A stretch of DNA of 64,000 nucleotides from Massilia sp. ZL223. Its GTDB lineage: Bacteria; Pseudomonadota; Gammaproteobacteria; Burkholderiales; Burkholderiaceae_D. Within the stretch, counting starts at the first letter, position 1. Every line of letters starts with the position of its first letter. Location of the stretch: assembly GCF_018119395.1 (NCBI RefSeq), contig NZ_JAGPWD010000011.1:61649-125648 (forward strand), read 5' to 3'. Shown here in pieces: positions 36,037 through 44,447 of the stretch. The notes below the pieces were generated by a model. The model saw only the letters and a program-made list of their open reading frames with translations. It had not been told where the DNA came from and ran no database searches. A program made the position numbers and the translations under genes.

Positions 36037-36723
36037 GTGACCCTGATTCCCAAACTCACTCCGCTGCGCCAGTTCGATACCTGCCGCCTGATTCCATCCC
36101 GCTTCGCCGACCTGGAAGATTCCGTCCTCGCCCCGCTGGCCGAGGACGACGACATGCTGCGCGACCTGTTTGATCTCGACAACGCCACCAACGAGCGCCT
36201 GCGCGGGGAATCCGGCCTGCTGCCCGGGATCGGCATGGACGAGCTGGTGTTCGGCGTGCCGAACTTCCGCATCATCAACGCCGCCTTCACCTATGCGCGG
36301 CCCGAGGGCAGCCGCTTCAACGACGGCGAGCGCGGCGCCTGGTATTGCGCTTTCGCCGCCGAGACCTCGCTGGCCGAGGTTATCTTCCACAAGACGGTCG
36401 AGTACCACGAGATCAACCGCTTCGACGACAGCGTGACCTACCAGTGCCTGCTGGCCGACTTCGGCGCGCCCTTCCACGACCTGCGCGGCATCGCGGCCTA
36501 CGAGGATTGCCTGGACCCGCGCAGCTACGTGGCGTCCCAGGCGCTGGCCGCCGAACTGCTCGACACGGGTTCGATGGGCGTGATCTACCCGAGCGTGCGC
36601 CATCCCGGCGGCACCTGCCTGGCCTGCTTCCGGCCCGCACTGGTGGGCAATGTTCGCAAGGCCCAGACCTATCGGTTAACATGGCGGGGTTCGCCGCAGC
36701 CCGCGGTGGAGATCCTGAGCTGA
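36037..36723 (+). CDS. RES-domain toxin
   Basis: 228 residues, starting at GTG directly after the antitoxin stop. The name-giving residues are visible: Arg in GSRFNDGERGAWYCAF, Glu in TSLAEVIFH and Ser in GSMGVIYPSVRHPGG. RES toxins are related to ADP-ribosyltransferases and deplete NAD+, stalling growth when the antitoxin is lost. The domain appears complete, so the pair is probably functional. The next gene starts 3 nt downstream and could ride on the same transcript. Confidence 0.92.
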   Translation: MTLIPKLTPLRQFDTCRLIPSRFADLEDSVLAPLAEDDDMLRDLFDLDNATNERLRGESGLLPGIGMDELVFGVPNFRIINAAFTYARPEGSRFNDGERGAWYCAFAAETSLAEVIFHKTVEYHEINRFDDSVTYQCLLADFGAPFHDLRGIAAYEDCLDPRSYVASQALAAELLDTGSMGVIYPSVRHPGGTCLACFRPALVGNVRKAQTYRLTWRGSPQPAVEILS

Positions 36724-36726
36724 GCC

Positions 36727-37047
36727 ATGAAGACCAATCCCGAAAAAGACACCGAACTGCACGACAAGATCAACCGCGAGACCGGCCGCGTCAAATGGAG
36801 CGAACTGGAGCGCCACTTCGCCAGCGGCTCGGTGGTGTATGTGAGCGAGGAGCTGGACCTGATCGACGTGGCGCTGCGCATCGCGCACGACGACAAGGAG
36901 AGCATCACGCAGTGGATGCAGTCGGGGAAAGTGGCCAAGGTGAGCGACCAGCAGGCGCAGACCTGGACGGCGGCGGATGCGACGCTCTGGGCGTCGGTGG
37001 TGAGTCCGTTTGTGCTGGTGCAGCCGGAGAAGAGGCAGCTTCACTGA
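36727..37047 (+). CDS. DUF2288 family protein
   Basis: 106 residues, soluble and acidic. LHDKINRETGRVKWSELERHFASGSVVYVSEELDLIDVALRIAHDD and the C-terminal TWTAADATLWASVVSPFVLVQPE match the DUF2288 pattern. No function is known for the family. It starts 3 nt after the RES toxin, but DUF2288 genes are usually found without toxins, so the linkage may be only positional. A patch of palindromic repeats begins just after it. Confidence 0.82.
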   Translation: MKTNPEKDTELHDKINRETGRVKWSELERHFASGSVVYVSEELDLIDVALRIAHDDKESITQWMQSGKVAKVSDQQAQTWTAADATLWASVVSPFVLVQPEKRQLH

Positions 37048-37087
37048 GCAGGGCAACTTGGGCGGAACAATGCCAGTGGCATTGTTC

Positions 37088-37187
37088 CGGCCTCCGCCGG
37101 GATGACGTGCACAGGTCGCGTACTGTCGCTAATTCCGTCAGTCCGCAGTTCTACAACGTCATCCCGGCGAAGGCCGGGACCCAAGTT
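37088..37187. repeat. pair of dispersed palindromic repeats
   Basis: CCGGCCTCCGCCGGGATGACG (from 37088) and, 50 nt further on, CGTCATCCCGGCG (37157-37169) lead into GAAGGCCGGGACCCAAGTT. The two CGTCATCCCGGCG cores face each other, and each also folds on its own GCCGG arms. The second copy carries the GGGACCCAAGTT end seen in the other repeat group at 3.8 and 51.2 kb, so it links both groups. No gene is seen in this 154-nt gap. Confidence 0.75.
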
Positions 37188-37201
37188 TTCCAAGCAAACC
37201 G

Positions 37202-37591
37202 CTAACGCGAAACCTCACCCCGGTGCGTCAACGCATGCGCCGCCCTCCGCATCAGCTGCGCCGCCTTGACCGGATCCGGCTCCATCAAGGCCAGCTGCTG
37301 CCACGCCTCCGCGCAATCCAGCTGCGCCGCAGCCTCCAGCAGCCGCCGTGCCTCCGCCTCGTCGCGCGCCACCCCATCAGCCGCCAACAACATGTTCGCC
37401 AGGATGAACATCGCCTCCGGCACCTCGCGCCGCGCCGCCACGCCCAGCCAGTGCGCCGCCAGCGCCGGCTCGCCATTGCTGCGGTAAGCCAGCCCGCGCC
37501 TTAGCGCCGCGTCGCCCTCGTCGCCATGCTGGGCCGCCGCCGGCTGCGCCAGCACCAGCGCCGCCATGGCCATCACGATAAAACGCTTCAT
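37202..37591 (-). CDS. secreted Sel1-repeat-type small protein
   Basis: 129 residues. A signal peptide (MKRFIVMAMAALVLAQPAAAQ) is followed by helical repeats: LRRGLAYRSNGEPALAAHWLGVAARREVPEAMFILANMLLAADGVARDEAEARRLLEAAAQLDCAEAWQQLA. These fit two to three Sel1/TPR-like units, which mediate protein contacts. The ATG at 37591 overlaps the stop of the cpdB-like gene by 4 nt, so the protein is coupled to that periplasmic nucleotidase and may be its partner; this is inference. Confidence 0.8.
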   Translation of the reverse strand: MKRFIVMAMAALVLAQPAAAQHGDEGDAALRRGLAYRSNGEPALAAHWLGVAARREVPEAMFILANMLLAADGVARDEAEARRLLEAAAQLDCAEAWQQLALMEPDPVKAAQLMRRAAHALTHRGEVSR

Positions 37592-39600
37592 TTCGACAGA
37601 TCGATCACGTACAGCGCCGTGCCCTTGCCGCGCCCGTCGTCCGGCAGGACCTGGCTGACATTCTGCAGCCCCGCCTCGTGCGCCAGCCCGATCATGCCCG
37701 GCGCCGAATGGAACACCACCGGCCCCGCCGTCTTCACCGGCGCGAAACGCCAACTGCGCGCGGCGCCATGCGCGGCGCGGGTCAGCTGCCTGGTTGCCTT
37801 GATGTAGGCGATCAAGACGTCGCGGCTGTTGTCCGGCGAGGCGATCACGGTCTTGCTGCCGTCCAGGCCGGGGAAGTTGCCGCCGCCGCTGGCACGGTAG
37901 TTATTGGTCGCCACCAGGAATTCCTGCGCGGCGTCGATCCGCTTGCCGCGCCAGCTCAGGTTGCGGATGCGCTCGCCGGGCGCCCGGGTAACGTCGATCT
38001 CGTAGCTGACGTCGAGGCTGGTGATAGTGTCGAAGTTATAGCTCGGTACGGCCAGGTTCACCAGTTCCTGCGGCTCGGCCTTGCCCGGGTCGATGGTGTT
38101 GAAGCGCTGCGCCGCCTTTTCCAGCCAGGCCTTGAGCTGCGCGCCATCCACCTTTACCGCGTACAGGGCGTTCGGATACAGGTAGAGGTCGGCCGCGTTG
38201 TTGAGCGCCAGTGCGCCCGCCTTCACGTCCGTGTAGTCCGACGGTCCCGCCACCCCGCTCTTGAAAGGCGCCGATACCGACAGCACCGGCAGCCTGGCGT
38301 ACTGCGGCAGGTTGGCCGCGACGTACTTCGCCACATACGCGGTCTGCGCCTGGTTCACCACCTGAATCGCCGACACATCGCCGACGTCGGCGAAATAGGT
38401 CGACATGCGGAAGGCGGTGCTGCCGACCGGCGTCTTGACGTAGTCGATGGTGGCCTCGTGCTCCGCCTTCACCAGCGCCAGCACTTCCGGATCGGCATCG
38501 ACGAAGGACTTGGCGCCGGTCTGGGCGGCGCGCGCCTGCACGAAGGTCTTGTCCTTCTCGACCTGCCAGCGCTTGCCGTCGTGCTTCAGGTGCAGGCCGA
38601 TCACGCCCAGGTGCTTGCCCCACAGGTTGGCCATCACGGTCGGCACGCCGTGCACGAAGCCGCGCGCCTTGTCCACGCCCGGCAGGTTGAACTGGGCGAC
38701 GGTGCTCTCAGCGTTCGGGAACAGCTGGTGCGAGTGCCCCAGCAGCATGGCGTCCACGCCCGGCACTTGCGCCAGGTAGTAGTTGGCGTTCTCCATCGTG
38801 GGCGAATAGCGGCTTGCGTCCAGCCCGCCGTGCGAGATCGCCACCACCAGCTCGGCGCCTTTGGCGCGCATCTCGGGGATGTACTTCTCGGCCGCCTCGC
38901 GCACACCCTCGGTGTAGACGCGGCCTTCGAGCCAGCGCTTGTCCCAGGACATGATAGTCGGCGGCGCGAAGCCGATGATGCCGACCTTGACGGTCGCGCT
39001 CACCGGCTTGCCGGCGCCGTCCACACCGGTGATCTTCTTGTCGATGATGCGGTAAGGCGCGAACAAGGGCTTCCCGGTCTTGGCGCTGTAGACGTTGGCC
39101 AGCACCACCGGGAAGGCCGGCCCCGCGCACTTCTTCCCGGCCTTGACGCCCTTGACCTCGAAACGGCTGCCGGTCACCTGGCCCAGGTAGGCCAGGCCGT
39201 AGTTGAACTCGTGGTTGCCGACGCCCGCGCCGTCGTAGCCGAGCTTGTTCATGATCTTGTATATGCCGAGCGTCTCGCCGCAGCCGAGCGGCTTGACCAG
39301 GGCCTGGTAGTCGGCCAGCGCGTTGCCCTGGATCGTATCGCCGTTGTCGAGCAGGAGGGTGTTCGGGAATTCCTTGCGCGCCTGCGCGATCAGGCTGGCC
39401 GTGCGGTCCAGGCCGAACGAGGGCTCGGGCGCCAGTTTGTAGTAGTCGTAGCCCACCACGTTCGCGTGCAGGTCGGTAGTTTCCAGGACGGCCAGCATGG
39501 CGCTTGCGCCTGCCAGTTTCGCCGTCGCGGGCGTGGCCGACCAGGCGGCGCCGGAGGCGCCCAGTACGACGGGAATCAGGAACAAAGTGGGGAAACGCAT
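37588..39600 (-). CDS. cpdB: periplasmic 2',3'-cyclic-nucleotide 2'-phosphodiesterase/3'-nucleotidase
   Basis: 670 residues from the ATG at 39600. The signal peptide is MRFPTLFLIPVVLGASGAAWS. The metallophosphatase domain carries LETTDLHANVVGYDYYK, LLDNGDTIQGN, GVGNHEFNYGL, ISHGGLD and LLGHSHQLFP. The 5'-nucleotidase C-terminal domain (about 370-640) includes SAPFKSGVAGPSDYTDVKAG and YRASGGGNFPG. It hydrolyses 2',3'-cyclic nucleotides and 3'-nucleotides to nucleosides for scavenging, as in E. coli CpdB. It is followed, with a 4-nt overlap, by the Sel1-type gene. Confidence 0.93.
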   Translation of the reverse strand: MRFPTLFLIPVVLGASGAAWSATPATAKLAGASAMLAVLETTDLHANVVGYDYYKLAPEPSFGLDRTASLIAQARKEFPNTLLLDNGDTIQGNALADYQALVKPLGCGETLGIYKIMNKLGYDGAGVGNHEFNYGLAYLGQVTGSRFEVKGVKAGKKCAGPAFPVVLANVYSAKTGKPLFAPYRIIDKKITGVDGAGKPVSATVKVGIIGFAPPTIMSWDKRWLEGRVYTEGVREAAEKYIPEMRAKGAELVVAISHGGLDASRYSPTMENANYYLAQVPGVDAMLLGHSHQLFPNAESTVAQFNLPGVDKARGFVHGVPTVMANLWGKHLGVIGLHLKHDGKRWQVEKDKTFVQARAAQTGAKSFVDADPEVLALVKAEHEATIDYVKTPVGSTAFRMSTYFADVGDVSAIQVVNQAQTAYVAKYVAANLPQYARLPVLSVSAPFKSGVAGPSDYTDVKAGALALNNAADLYLYPNALYAVKVDGAQLKAWLEKAAQRFNTIDPGKAEPQELVNLAVPSYNFDTITSLDVSYEIDVTRAPGERIRNLSWRGKRIDAAQEFLVATNNYRASGGGNFPGLDGSKTVIASPDNSRDVLIAYIKATRQLTRAAHGAARSWRFAPVKTAGPVVFHSAPGMIGLAHEAGLQNVSQVLPDDGRGKGTALYVIDLSK

Positions 39601-39801
39601 GGCGGAGAGCAATCAATGGCAAACGCCGCATGATACGCAGGGCCTCACCATGCATCAAGGGCAAGCCTCGGCCAGGCCCTTCTCTGTCGGCTTTCTTTAC
39701 ATGCATACAAGAAGCGCCGAGCGCCTGGATTCGATGGGGAAACTACCCAAAAGGCCGACTCGCCACCCTTGCTGCATGAAAAGTTTATTAACTTTGTGTC
39801 G

Positions 39802-39824
39802 GTTGTCTTTACACGGATGACAAC
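39802..39824. promoter_or_regulatory. dyad, possible enhancer-binding-protein site
   Basis: GTTGTC (39802-39807) and GACAAC (39819-39824) form a perfect 6-bp dyad with an 11-nt centre. It lies about 65-70 nt before the start site predicted by the -24/-12 element, where activators of sigma-54 promoters often bind. PrsR is a candidate because PEP-CTERM loci are often controlled by PrsK/PrsR; this is inference. Confidence 0.4.
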
Positions 39825-39854
39825 TTTACTCGTCCTTCCATGGTGATTTCCGGT

Positions 39855-39870
39855 AGGCACGATTAATGCT
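39855..39870 (+). promoter_or_regulatory. sigma-54 (-24/-12) promoter
   Basis: AGGCACGATTAATGCT matches the consensus TGGCACG-N4-TTGCW except for the first base and one T. The invariant GG and GC are 10 nt apart. Initiation about 12 nt downstream would give a leader of about 60 nt before the cohesin/PEP-CTERM start at 39944. Confidence 0.68.
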
Positions 39871-39943
39871 CTGTTTCCGCGCTGAACGACCAACATGGCG
39901 TTCTGTCCACGGGTATGTCCCTAACAATTCTAAAGAGGTTTCC

Positions 39944-40885
39944 ATGCATATTTTTCGGTTGCTGTCCCGAAATATTAGTTGCGCGCTGCTCGCCGCGGCC
40001 GCCTGTGCCGCCCCTAGCGCAGGCGCGGCCACCATTTCCGTCGCCTCGTCCGCCTCGCAAGTCGCGCTCGGCCAGAGCTTCCGCGTCGACTTCCGCATCG
40101 CCGGCTTGAGCGCCGCGCAATACGACTCGCTGGGCGGCTTCGATCTCGACGTGCTGTTCGACACCAGCGTGCTCGAATTCGCCGGCTTCAGCTTCCTCGA
40201 CGCCGCGGCCAGCAGCAACCAGCTCGACCTCCCGGAACCCGGCTCCTTCGGCTTCTTCGGCGACGCCAGCGCTGCCGGTGGCACCATCGACGCCTATGGC
40301 GTCTCGGGCAACAGCTCGGCGGTCCTCGACGGCGGCCAGGCCGGCGCCTTCCGCTTCCTGTCGCTGGACTTCAAGGCGCTGGCCGCCCATGCCGGCACCG
40401 CGATCCAGATCGATCTCGCCGACCCGAACCTGCTCTTCCTCGACAGCGGCGCCGGCCTGCTGGACACGAACTACAGCACTGCGCGCGTGCAGGTCGCCAT
40501 CGGCCAGACCGCTCCGGTGCCGGAACCCGAGACCCTGGCCCTGCTCGGCCTCGGCGCCCTCGGCCTGGCCGCTGCCCGCCGCCGCAAGGCCGGCGGCGCC
40601 CTGCTTGCCGCCGCCATCCTGGCCGCCGGCCCCGCCACCGCCCAGACCTCCGCACCGGCGCCCAAGGCGGCCCCGGCGGCGCAAGCCTCAGCCGGCACGC
40701 CCGTGAGCGGCGAGGTGGTCGAAGTGCGCGGCAAGCGCGTCCTGCTGCGCCTGGCGAGCGGCGAATCGCGCTGGGTGTCGTCCACCCAGGAACTGAGCCC
40801 GGCGGACGTCGGCAAGAAACTCAGCGCCAGGCTCGCGCCGCGCGGCGACGCCGTCGTCATGAGCGACATCACGTTCACCAACTGA
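39944..40885 (+). CDS. cohesin-domain protein with internal PEP-CTERM motif and C-terminal extension
   Basis: 313 residues from the ATG at 39944 (AGAGG upstream). A signal peptide (about 1-29) precedes a cohesin-like beta domain (about 30-187): ISVASSASQVALGQSFRVDFRIAG, then GGFDLDVLFDTSVLEFAGFSF. A PEP-CTERM sorting tail follows at 192-214: VPEPETLALLGLGALGLAAARRRK. Normally that tail ends the protein and is cut by exosortase. Here about 98 residues follow, beginning with a second hydrophobic run that ends ATAQ like a signal-peptide site, then a Pro/Ala linker and a small basic domain (VSGEVVEVRGKRVLLRLASGESRW). Cohesins bind dockerins, and a dockerin protein is encoded two genes downstream. 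Confidence 0.82.
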   Translation: MHIFRLLSRNISCALLAAAACAAPSAGAATISVASSASQVALGQSFRVDFRIAGLSAAQYDSLGGFDLDVLFDTSVLEFAGFSFLDAAASSNQLDLPEPGSFGFFGDASAAGGTIDAYGVSGNSSAVLDGGQAGAFRFLSLDFKALAAHAGTAIQIDLADPNLLFLDSGAGLLDTNYSTARVQVAIGQTAPVPEPETLALLGLGALGLAAARRRKAGGALLAAAILAAGPATAQTSAPAPKAAPAAQASAGTPVSGEVVEVRGKRVLLRLASGESRWVSSTQELSPADVGKKLSARLAPRGDAVVMSDITFTN

Positions 40886-40902
40886 CCGCCACGGAGCCCA
40901 CC

Positions 40903-42360
40903 ATGCACAACGCCATCAAAGCGCTTCTGCTGCCCATCGCGGCCGGCCTGCTGCTGCCGCTCTCCGCGCAGGCGCAGAACTCGTCGCCTTTCACCCCGCC
41001 CGAGGAAAAGCTCGGCACCTACGTCGTCAATTCCGGTTCCGGCCTGGACACCGGCTGCAGCTACCGCAGCGAGGGCCCGCTGCGCATCAGCATCACGATT
41101 CCGAAGCTGGTCAACGACACCCAGCTGAACGCGGACGGCACCCTCAAGGACGCGGCCAAGCTGGTCGCCAACGGCGTGCTCTCGGCCCAGTTCGCGCTGC
41201 GCTTCCCGGTCTACGACATCGACGACAAGGCCGCCACCGACGGCACCTACCAGCCCGAGGTCGACCGCGTCTCCTTCAACGGCAAGTTCAAGAAGACCCT
41301 GGGCGGCTTCGACGGCACCTGGACCGACGACACCATCATGATCCCGATCGAGGAACTCAAGTTCGGCCAGCCGAACGAGATCCGCATCGACATCGACACC
41401 GCCAACAGCGACGAATACTGGTGCATGGCGGTCGACTGGGTCTCGGTCGAATTCCACGCCGCGGCGCCCTACATCCTCCAGCACGGCATCTCGGCCGGCG
41501 CCGACACCTGGGACGAAGCCTCGGCCAACGGCGTCATCCGCGCCCTCGAGGACCGCGGCGTGCTGTTCGAGCGCTTCTCGCTCGGCGCAGGCCAGGGCGG
41601 CAACGGCTCGGTGGCCGCCAACGCGGCCGAACTGCGCACCCGCATCGACAACTTCCTCAAGCCGCTCAAGGCCAAGCAGGTGCACGTGATCGCCCACAGC
41701 AAGGGCGGCCTGGACACCCAGGGCCTGCAGGCAATCGGCCCCGAGTTCGAGATCCTGTCGCTGTCGACCCTGTCCACGCCCCATCTGGGCAGCGTCGCCG
41801 CGGACATGTCCATCATCCAGAAGACCAAGGCCGACGACAAGATCAACTCGGGCCAGGACCCGAACGGATTCGCCGACGCCTACATCAGCACCTGGACCTT
41901 CGGCCAGGGACCGCAGCTGCCTGGCCTGGCGGACCTGACCACGGGCGCCGCCACCACCGCGCTCTCGCTCGGCCTGCGCGGCAACATCCCCAACACCTAT
42001 ACCTACGGCGCCAACGCCGACCTGAACGGGGATAACGACCTGACCCAGCCGGAATCCGACCCGCTGTTCCCGTCGATCGCCCACTACGCCGCGCGCCGCG
42101 CCTGGCTCGTGCTGCGCGACTTCCAGTCGGCGCCGATGACCCTGACCACGGTCCCCGGCCGCCTGTGGGGCACGCGCACGGTCCTCACCTACGACACCAT
42201 CCTGGCCCCGGCTCCCCAGGCCAACGACATCGTGGTGACCCTGCGCTCGGCCCACCCCGGCTACGGCACCCCGCTCGGGAACAATGCGGCGAACCACAGC
42301 ACGGTCAAGAATGGCCTGAATGTGAACCGCATTCTCGACCTGACCATCCCCCTGAATTAA
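40903..42360 (+). CDS. secreted alpha/beta-hydrolase (PGAP1-like esterase/lipase)
   Basis: 485 residues. The signal peptide is MHNAIKALLLPIAAGLLLPLSAQAQ. A beta-rich N-terminal domain (about 35-185) is followed by the hydrolase domain. PYILQHGISAGADTWDE is the oxyanion region, and VHVIAHSKGGLDTQ holds the nucleophile Ser in a HSKGG elbow. A single calcium-loop-like stretch, DLNGDNDLTQPE (373-384), has Asp, Asn and Glu at EF-hand positions. It would act outside the cell or in the periplasm on an ester substrate not predictable here. It lies 17 nt after the cohesin gene and 11 nt before the dockerin gene, so the three form one unit. Confidence 0.83.
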   Translation: MHNAIKALLLPIAAGLLLPLSAQAQNSSPFTPPEEKLGTYVVNSGSGLDTGCSYRSEGPLRISITIPKLVNDTQLNADGTLKDAAKLVANGVLSAQFALRFPVYDIDDKAATDGTYQPEVDRVSFNGKFKKTLGGFDGTWTDDTIMIPIEELKFGQPNEIRIDIDTANSDEYWCMAVDWVSVEFHAAAPYILQHGISAGADTWDEASANGVIRALEDRGVLFERFSLGAGQGGNGSVAANAAELRTRIDNFLKPLKAKQVHVIAHSKGGLDTQGLQAIGPEFEILSLSTLSTPHLGSVAADMSIIQKTKADDKINSGQDPNGFADAYISTWTFGQGPQLPGLADLTTGAATTALSLGLRGNIPNTYTYGANADLNGDNDLTQPESDPLFPSIAHYAARRAWLVLRDFQSAPMTLTTVPGRLWGTRTVLTYDTILAPAPQANDIVVTLRSAHPGYGTPLGNNAANHSTVKNGLNVNRILDLTIPLN

Positions 42361-42371
42361 GCGAGGCCCAG

Positions 42372-44039
42372 ATGAAGATCTTTAACATGACCCAGACCGG
42401 CGCCCAGCGTCCGGCCCTGATCCTCGGGTGGCTGCTCGCGCCGTTGTTCCTGCTGCTGATGCTGCTGAGCGGCCGCGCGCTGGCGCAGACCGTGCCGGTG
42501 GCGCTCAACCTGCCGGCGACGGTCACCGGCGACATCAACGCCGGCGCCACCCGCCTGGACATTCCCTTCGCCCTCAGCGGCGCCGACAGCCTGTCCTTCG
42601 ACCTGATCGTGCCGGTCGACGGCGCCGTCTTGACCCTGGTCGACCCGAATGGCGACGTAGTGCTGGGCGCCGGCGACCCGCGCCTGAGTTTCCACCCGGG
42701 CTCGGAGCGCACGCCGGCCCTGCCGGGCGGCGTGTTCGTCGCCGAAGCCATCGCCGCGCCCGCGGACGGCACCTGGACCCTGCGCCTTACCTTCCCGGCC
42801 GCGCCCGGCCCGACCGTGGCCCTCGGGACCATCATGGCCCGTTCGCGCTACCAGGCCGGCATCGCGATCGAGCGCACCACCCTGCTGGCGGGCGAAGACG
42901 TCTCGGTCGGCATGGTGGTGCTGGACAACGGCGCGCCGATCACCGGGCTAAGCCCGTCGATCGCGATCGGCAGCGGCCAGCCTGGCGCCGCCCAGACCGG
43001 GTATGACGACGGCAAGACGCCGGACGGCCGCGCCGGCGACGGCGTCTACAGCGTCGACTACACCTTCGCCACCCCGGGCCTGTACGACATCCTGGGCACG
43101 GTCACGATCCCGACCCCGAAAGGTCCCGTGCTGCGCACCGCCGCCTCGCAGGTGAACGTCGTGGCGCCGCAGTTGAGCGCGCGCGGCATCCGGCTGGAGA
43201 CCATCGGCGGCGTGAATGCCTGCGTCGCCACCCTGCGCGCGACGGTCGACGTCGATGTGCTCAAGGCCAGCCGCTACGCCAGCCTGATGCGCCTGGTGGC
43301 GCCGAACGGCAAGAGCATCGACGCCCGCAGCGCCAAGGACATGGGTGTCGGCCCCGGCACCCTGGTGGCGAATTTCAGCGCCGCCGACATCAAGGCCAAG
43401 CTGGGCGTCGACGGTCCTTACACGCTGGCCCAGGTCGATGCGCTCGACGTCGGCGGCAGCGAGATCGCGCTGGCCTACCGCAAGCGCGAAGCCGGCGCCT
43501 TCTCCACCACCCTGGCCAATCTGTGCGCGGATGCGATCGAACTCAAGCCGCAGCTGACCGTGACCCCGGTGCTGCAGGACGGCTACATCGCCTCGTTCAA
43601 CGCTTCCTTCCCGGTCACGGTGCGCAATGCCGGCTTCTACCAGATCTCGTACAAGGTGATCGGGCGCAATGGCGACATCGGGCTGGTGAACGCCTCGCGC
43701 AGCCTGTCGGCGGGCGTAAACAACGTCTCGATGAACTGGGCCTACGATGGCTTCCAGGGCGTGGACGGTCCTTACCGCGCGATCTCGCTGCTGGTGGTCG
43801 GCGGCGGCAGCAGCGCGCGCCTGGGCGACATCGGCGCCAGCCAGGCCTACGAGCGCTGGCAGTTCGTGCCCAAGAAGGCGGGTGACCTCGACAACGACGG
43901 CGTGGTCGGCGCCGGCGACGTGGCGATCATCAACCAGTACCGCGGCCTGCGCGCCCTGGTGCCGGGCGACCGCCGCGACCTGAACCGCGACGGCCTGATC
44001 GATATCCGCGACGCACGGGCCGCCCAGACCATGCGTTAA
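42372..44039 (+). CDS. secreted dockerin-bearing protein (choice-of-anchor X type)
   Basis: 555 residues from the ATG at 42372 (GAGG 6 nt upstream). The signal/hydrophobic segment is about 19-38. Several beta-sandwich regions follow, including TGYDDGKTPDGRAGDGVYSVDYTFATPGLYDI, typical of choice-of-anchor X proteins. The last 52 residues are a type-I-like dockerin: loop 1 has Asp505, Asp507, Asp509 and Asp516 (DLDNDGVVGAGD), loop 2 has Asp536, Asn538, Asp540, Asp544 and Asp547 (DLNRDGLIDIRD), each followed by a helix. Dockerins dock onto cohesins through these calcium loops. The obvious partner is the cohesin protein at 39944. Confidence 0.84.
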   Translation: MKIFNMTQTGAQRPALILGWLLAPLFLLLMLLSGRALAQTVPVALNLPATVTGDINAGATRLDIPFALSGADSLSFDLIVPVDGAVLTLVDPNGDVVLGAGDPRLSFHPGSERTPALPGGVFVAEAIAAPADGTWTLRLTFPAAPGPTVALGTIMARSRYQAGIAIERTTLLAGEDVSVGMVVLDNGAPITGLSPSIAIGSGQPGAAQTGYDDGKTPDGRAGDGVYSVDYTFATPGLYDILGTVTIPTPKGPVLRTAASQVNVVAPQLSARGIRLETIGGVNACVATLRATVDVDVLKASRYASLMRLVAPNGKSIDARSAKDMGVGPGTLVANFSAADIKAKLGVDGPYTLAQVDALDVGGSEIALAYRKREAGAFSTTLANLCADAIELKPQLTVTPVLQDGYIASFNASFPVTVRNAGFYQISYKVIGRNGDIGLVNASRSLSAGVNNVSMNWAYDGFQGVDGPYRAISLLVVGGGSSARLGDIGASQAYERWQFVPKKAGDLDNDGVVGAGDVAIINQYRGLRALVPGDRRDLNRDGLIDIRDARAAQTMR

Positions 44040-44071
44040 GATGGGGGCATGAATAGTCGGGTGAGAATCGG

Positions 44072-44377
44072 ATGAGATACAGGAACCGGCCCCTGCTGGC
44101 CGCGGCGCTGACCGCGGCCTATTTCGGCGCCGCCATCGGGGCGGTCGCCAGCTTCAACCTCGGCTTGCCGCCCTGGCTGGAGCAGGCGCTCTCCCTGCTG
44201 GCGGCGCCGGCCGTCCTCCTGTTGCTCGTTTGGAACCCCGTGCTGCGGCCTCTCGGGCTGCTGCACGGGGAAGCCGTCGCCCTGCCCAAGGGCTGGGTCT
44301 GCGTCTTGCTGGTCCTGCTCTACGCCGGGCTTGTCTATTTGATCACCCTTCTTCTCTCCCGCCGCAAGCGTCCATAG
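44072..44377 (+). CDS. small membrane protein, unknown
   Basis: 101 residues with three hydrophobic segments (about 8-28, 38-56 and 75-95) and a basic tail SRRKRP. I do not recognise a family. The ATG at 44072 lies 32 nt after the dockerin gene, with a weak ribosome site (GAGAATCGG region). It may be the last gene of the cohesin-dockerin transcript. The prfB promoter starts right after it. Confidence 0.6.
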   Translation: MRYRNRPLLAAALTAAYFGAAIGAVASFNLGLPPWLEQALSLLAAPAVLLLLVWNPVLRPLGLLHGEAVALPKGWVCVLLVLLYAGLVYLITLLLSRRKRP

Positions 44378-44403
44378 CACACTGGCTGACAGGCGTCCTA
44401 AGG

Positions 44404-44409
44404 TATAAT
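44404..44409 (+). promoter_or_regulatory. -10 element before prfB
   Basis: A perfect TATAAT at 44404-44409 lies 38 nt before the prfB ATG. No strong -35 is seen at the right distance; the upstream bases are only a weak match. Confidence 0.5.
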
Positions 44410-44447
44410 CCTGGGTTCGATCCAACTCATACCCACACTTAGCCGCC

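Larger units (their letters stand above)
39601..39943. other. 343-nt intergenic region between cpdB and the cohesin gene
   Basis: This stretch is clearly less GC-rich than its surroundings. It holds divergent promoter space. I see a sigma-54 type element at 39855-39870 and an upstream dyad at 39802-39824. A partial direct repeat links GTCGG plus CTTTAC near 39686-39700 to the same words near 39798-39812. I see no small gene or RNA that I could support. Confidence 0.6.

Noticed and set aside
39720..39790. Possible c-di-GMP or other riboswitch before the cohesin gene
   Set aside because: I could not fit the conserved core of a known class, and the sequence lies upstream of the predicted sigma-54 start site.
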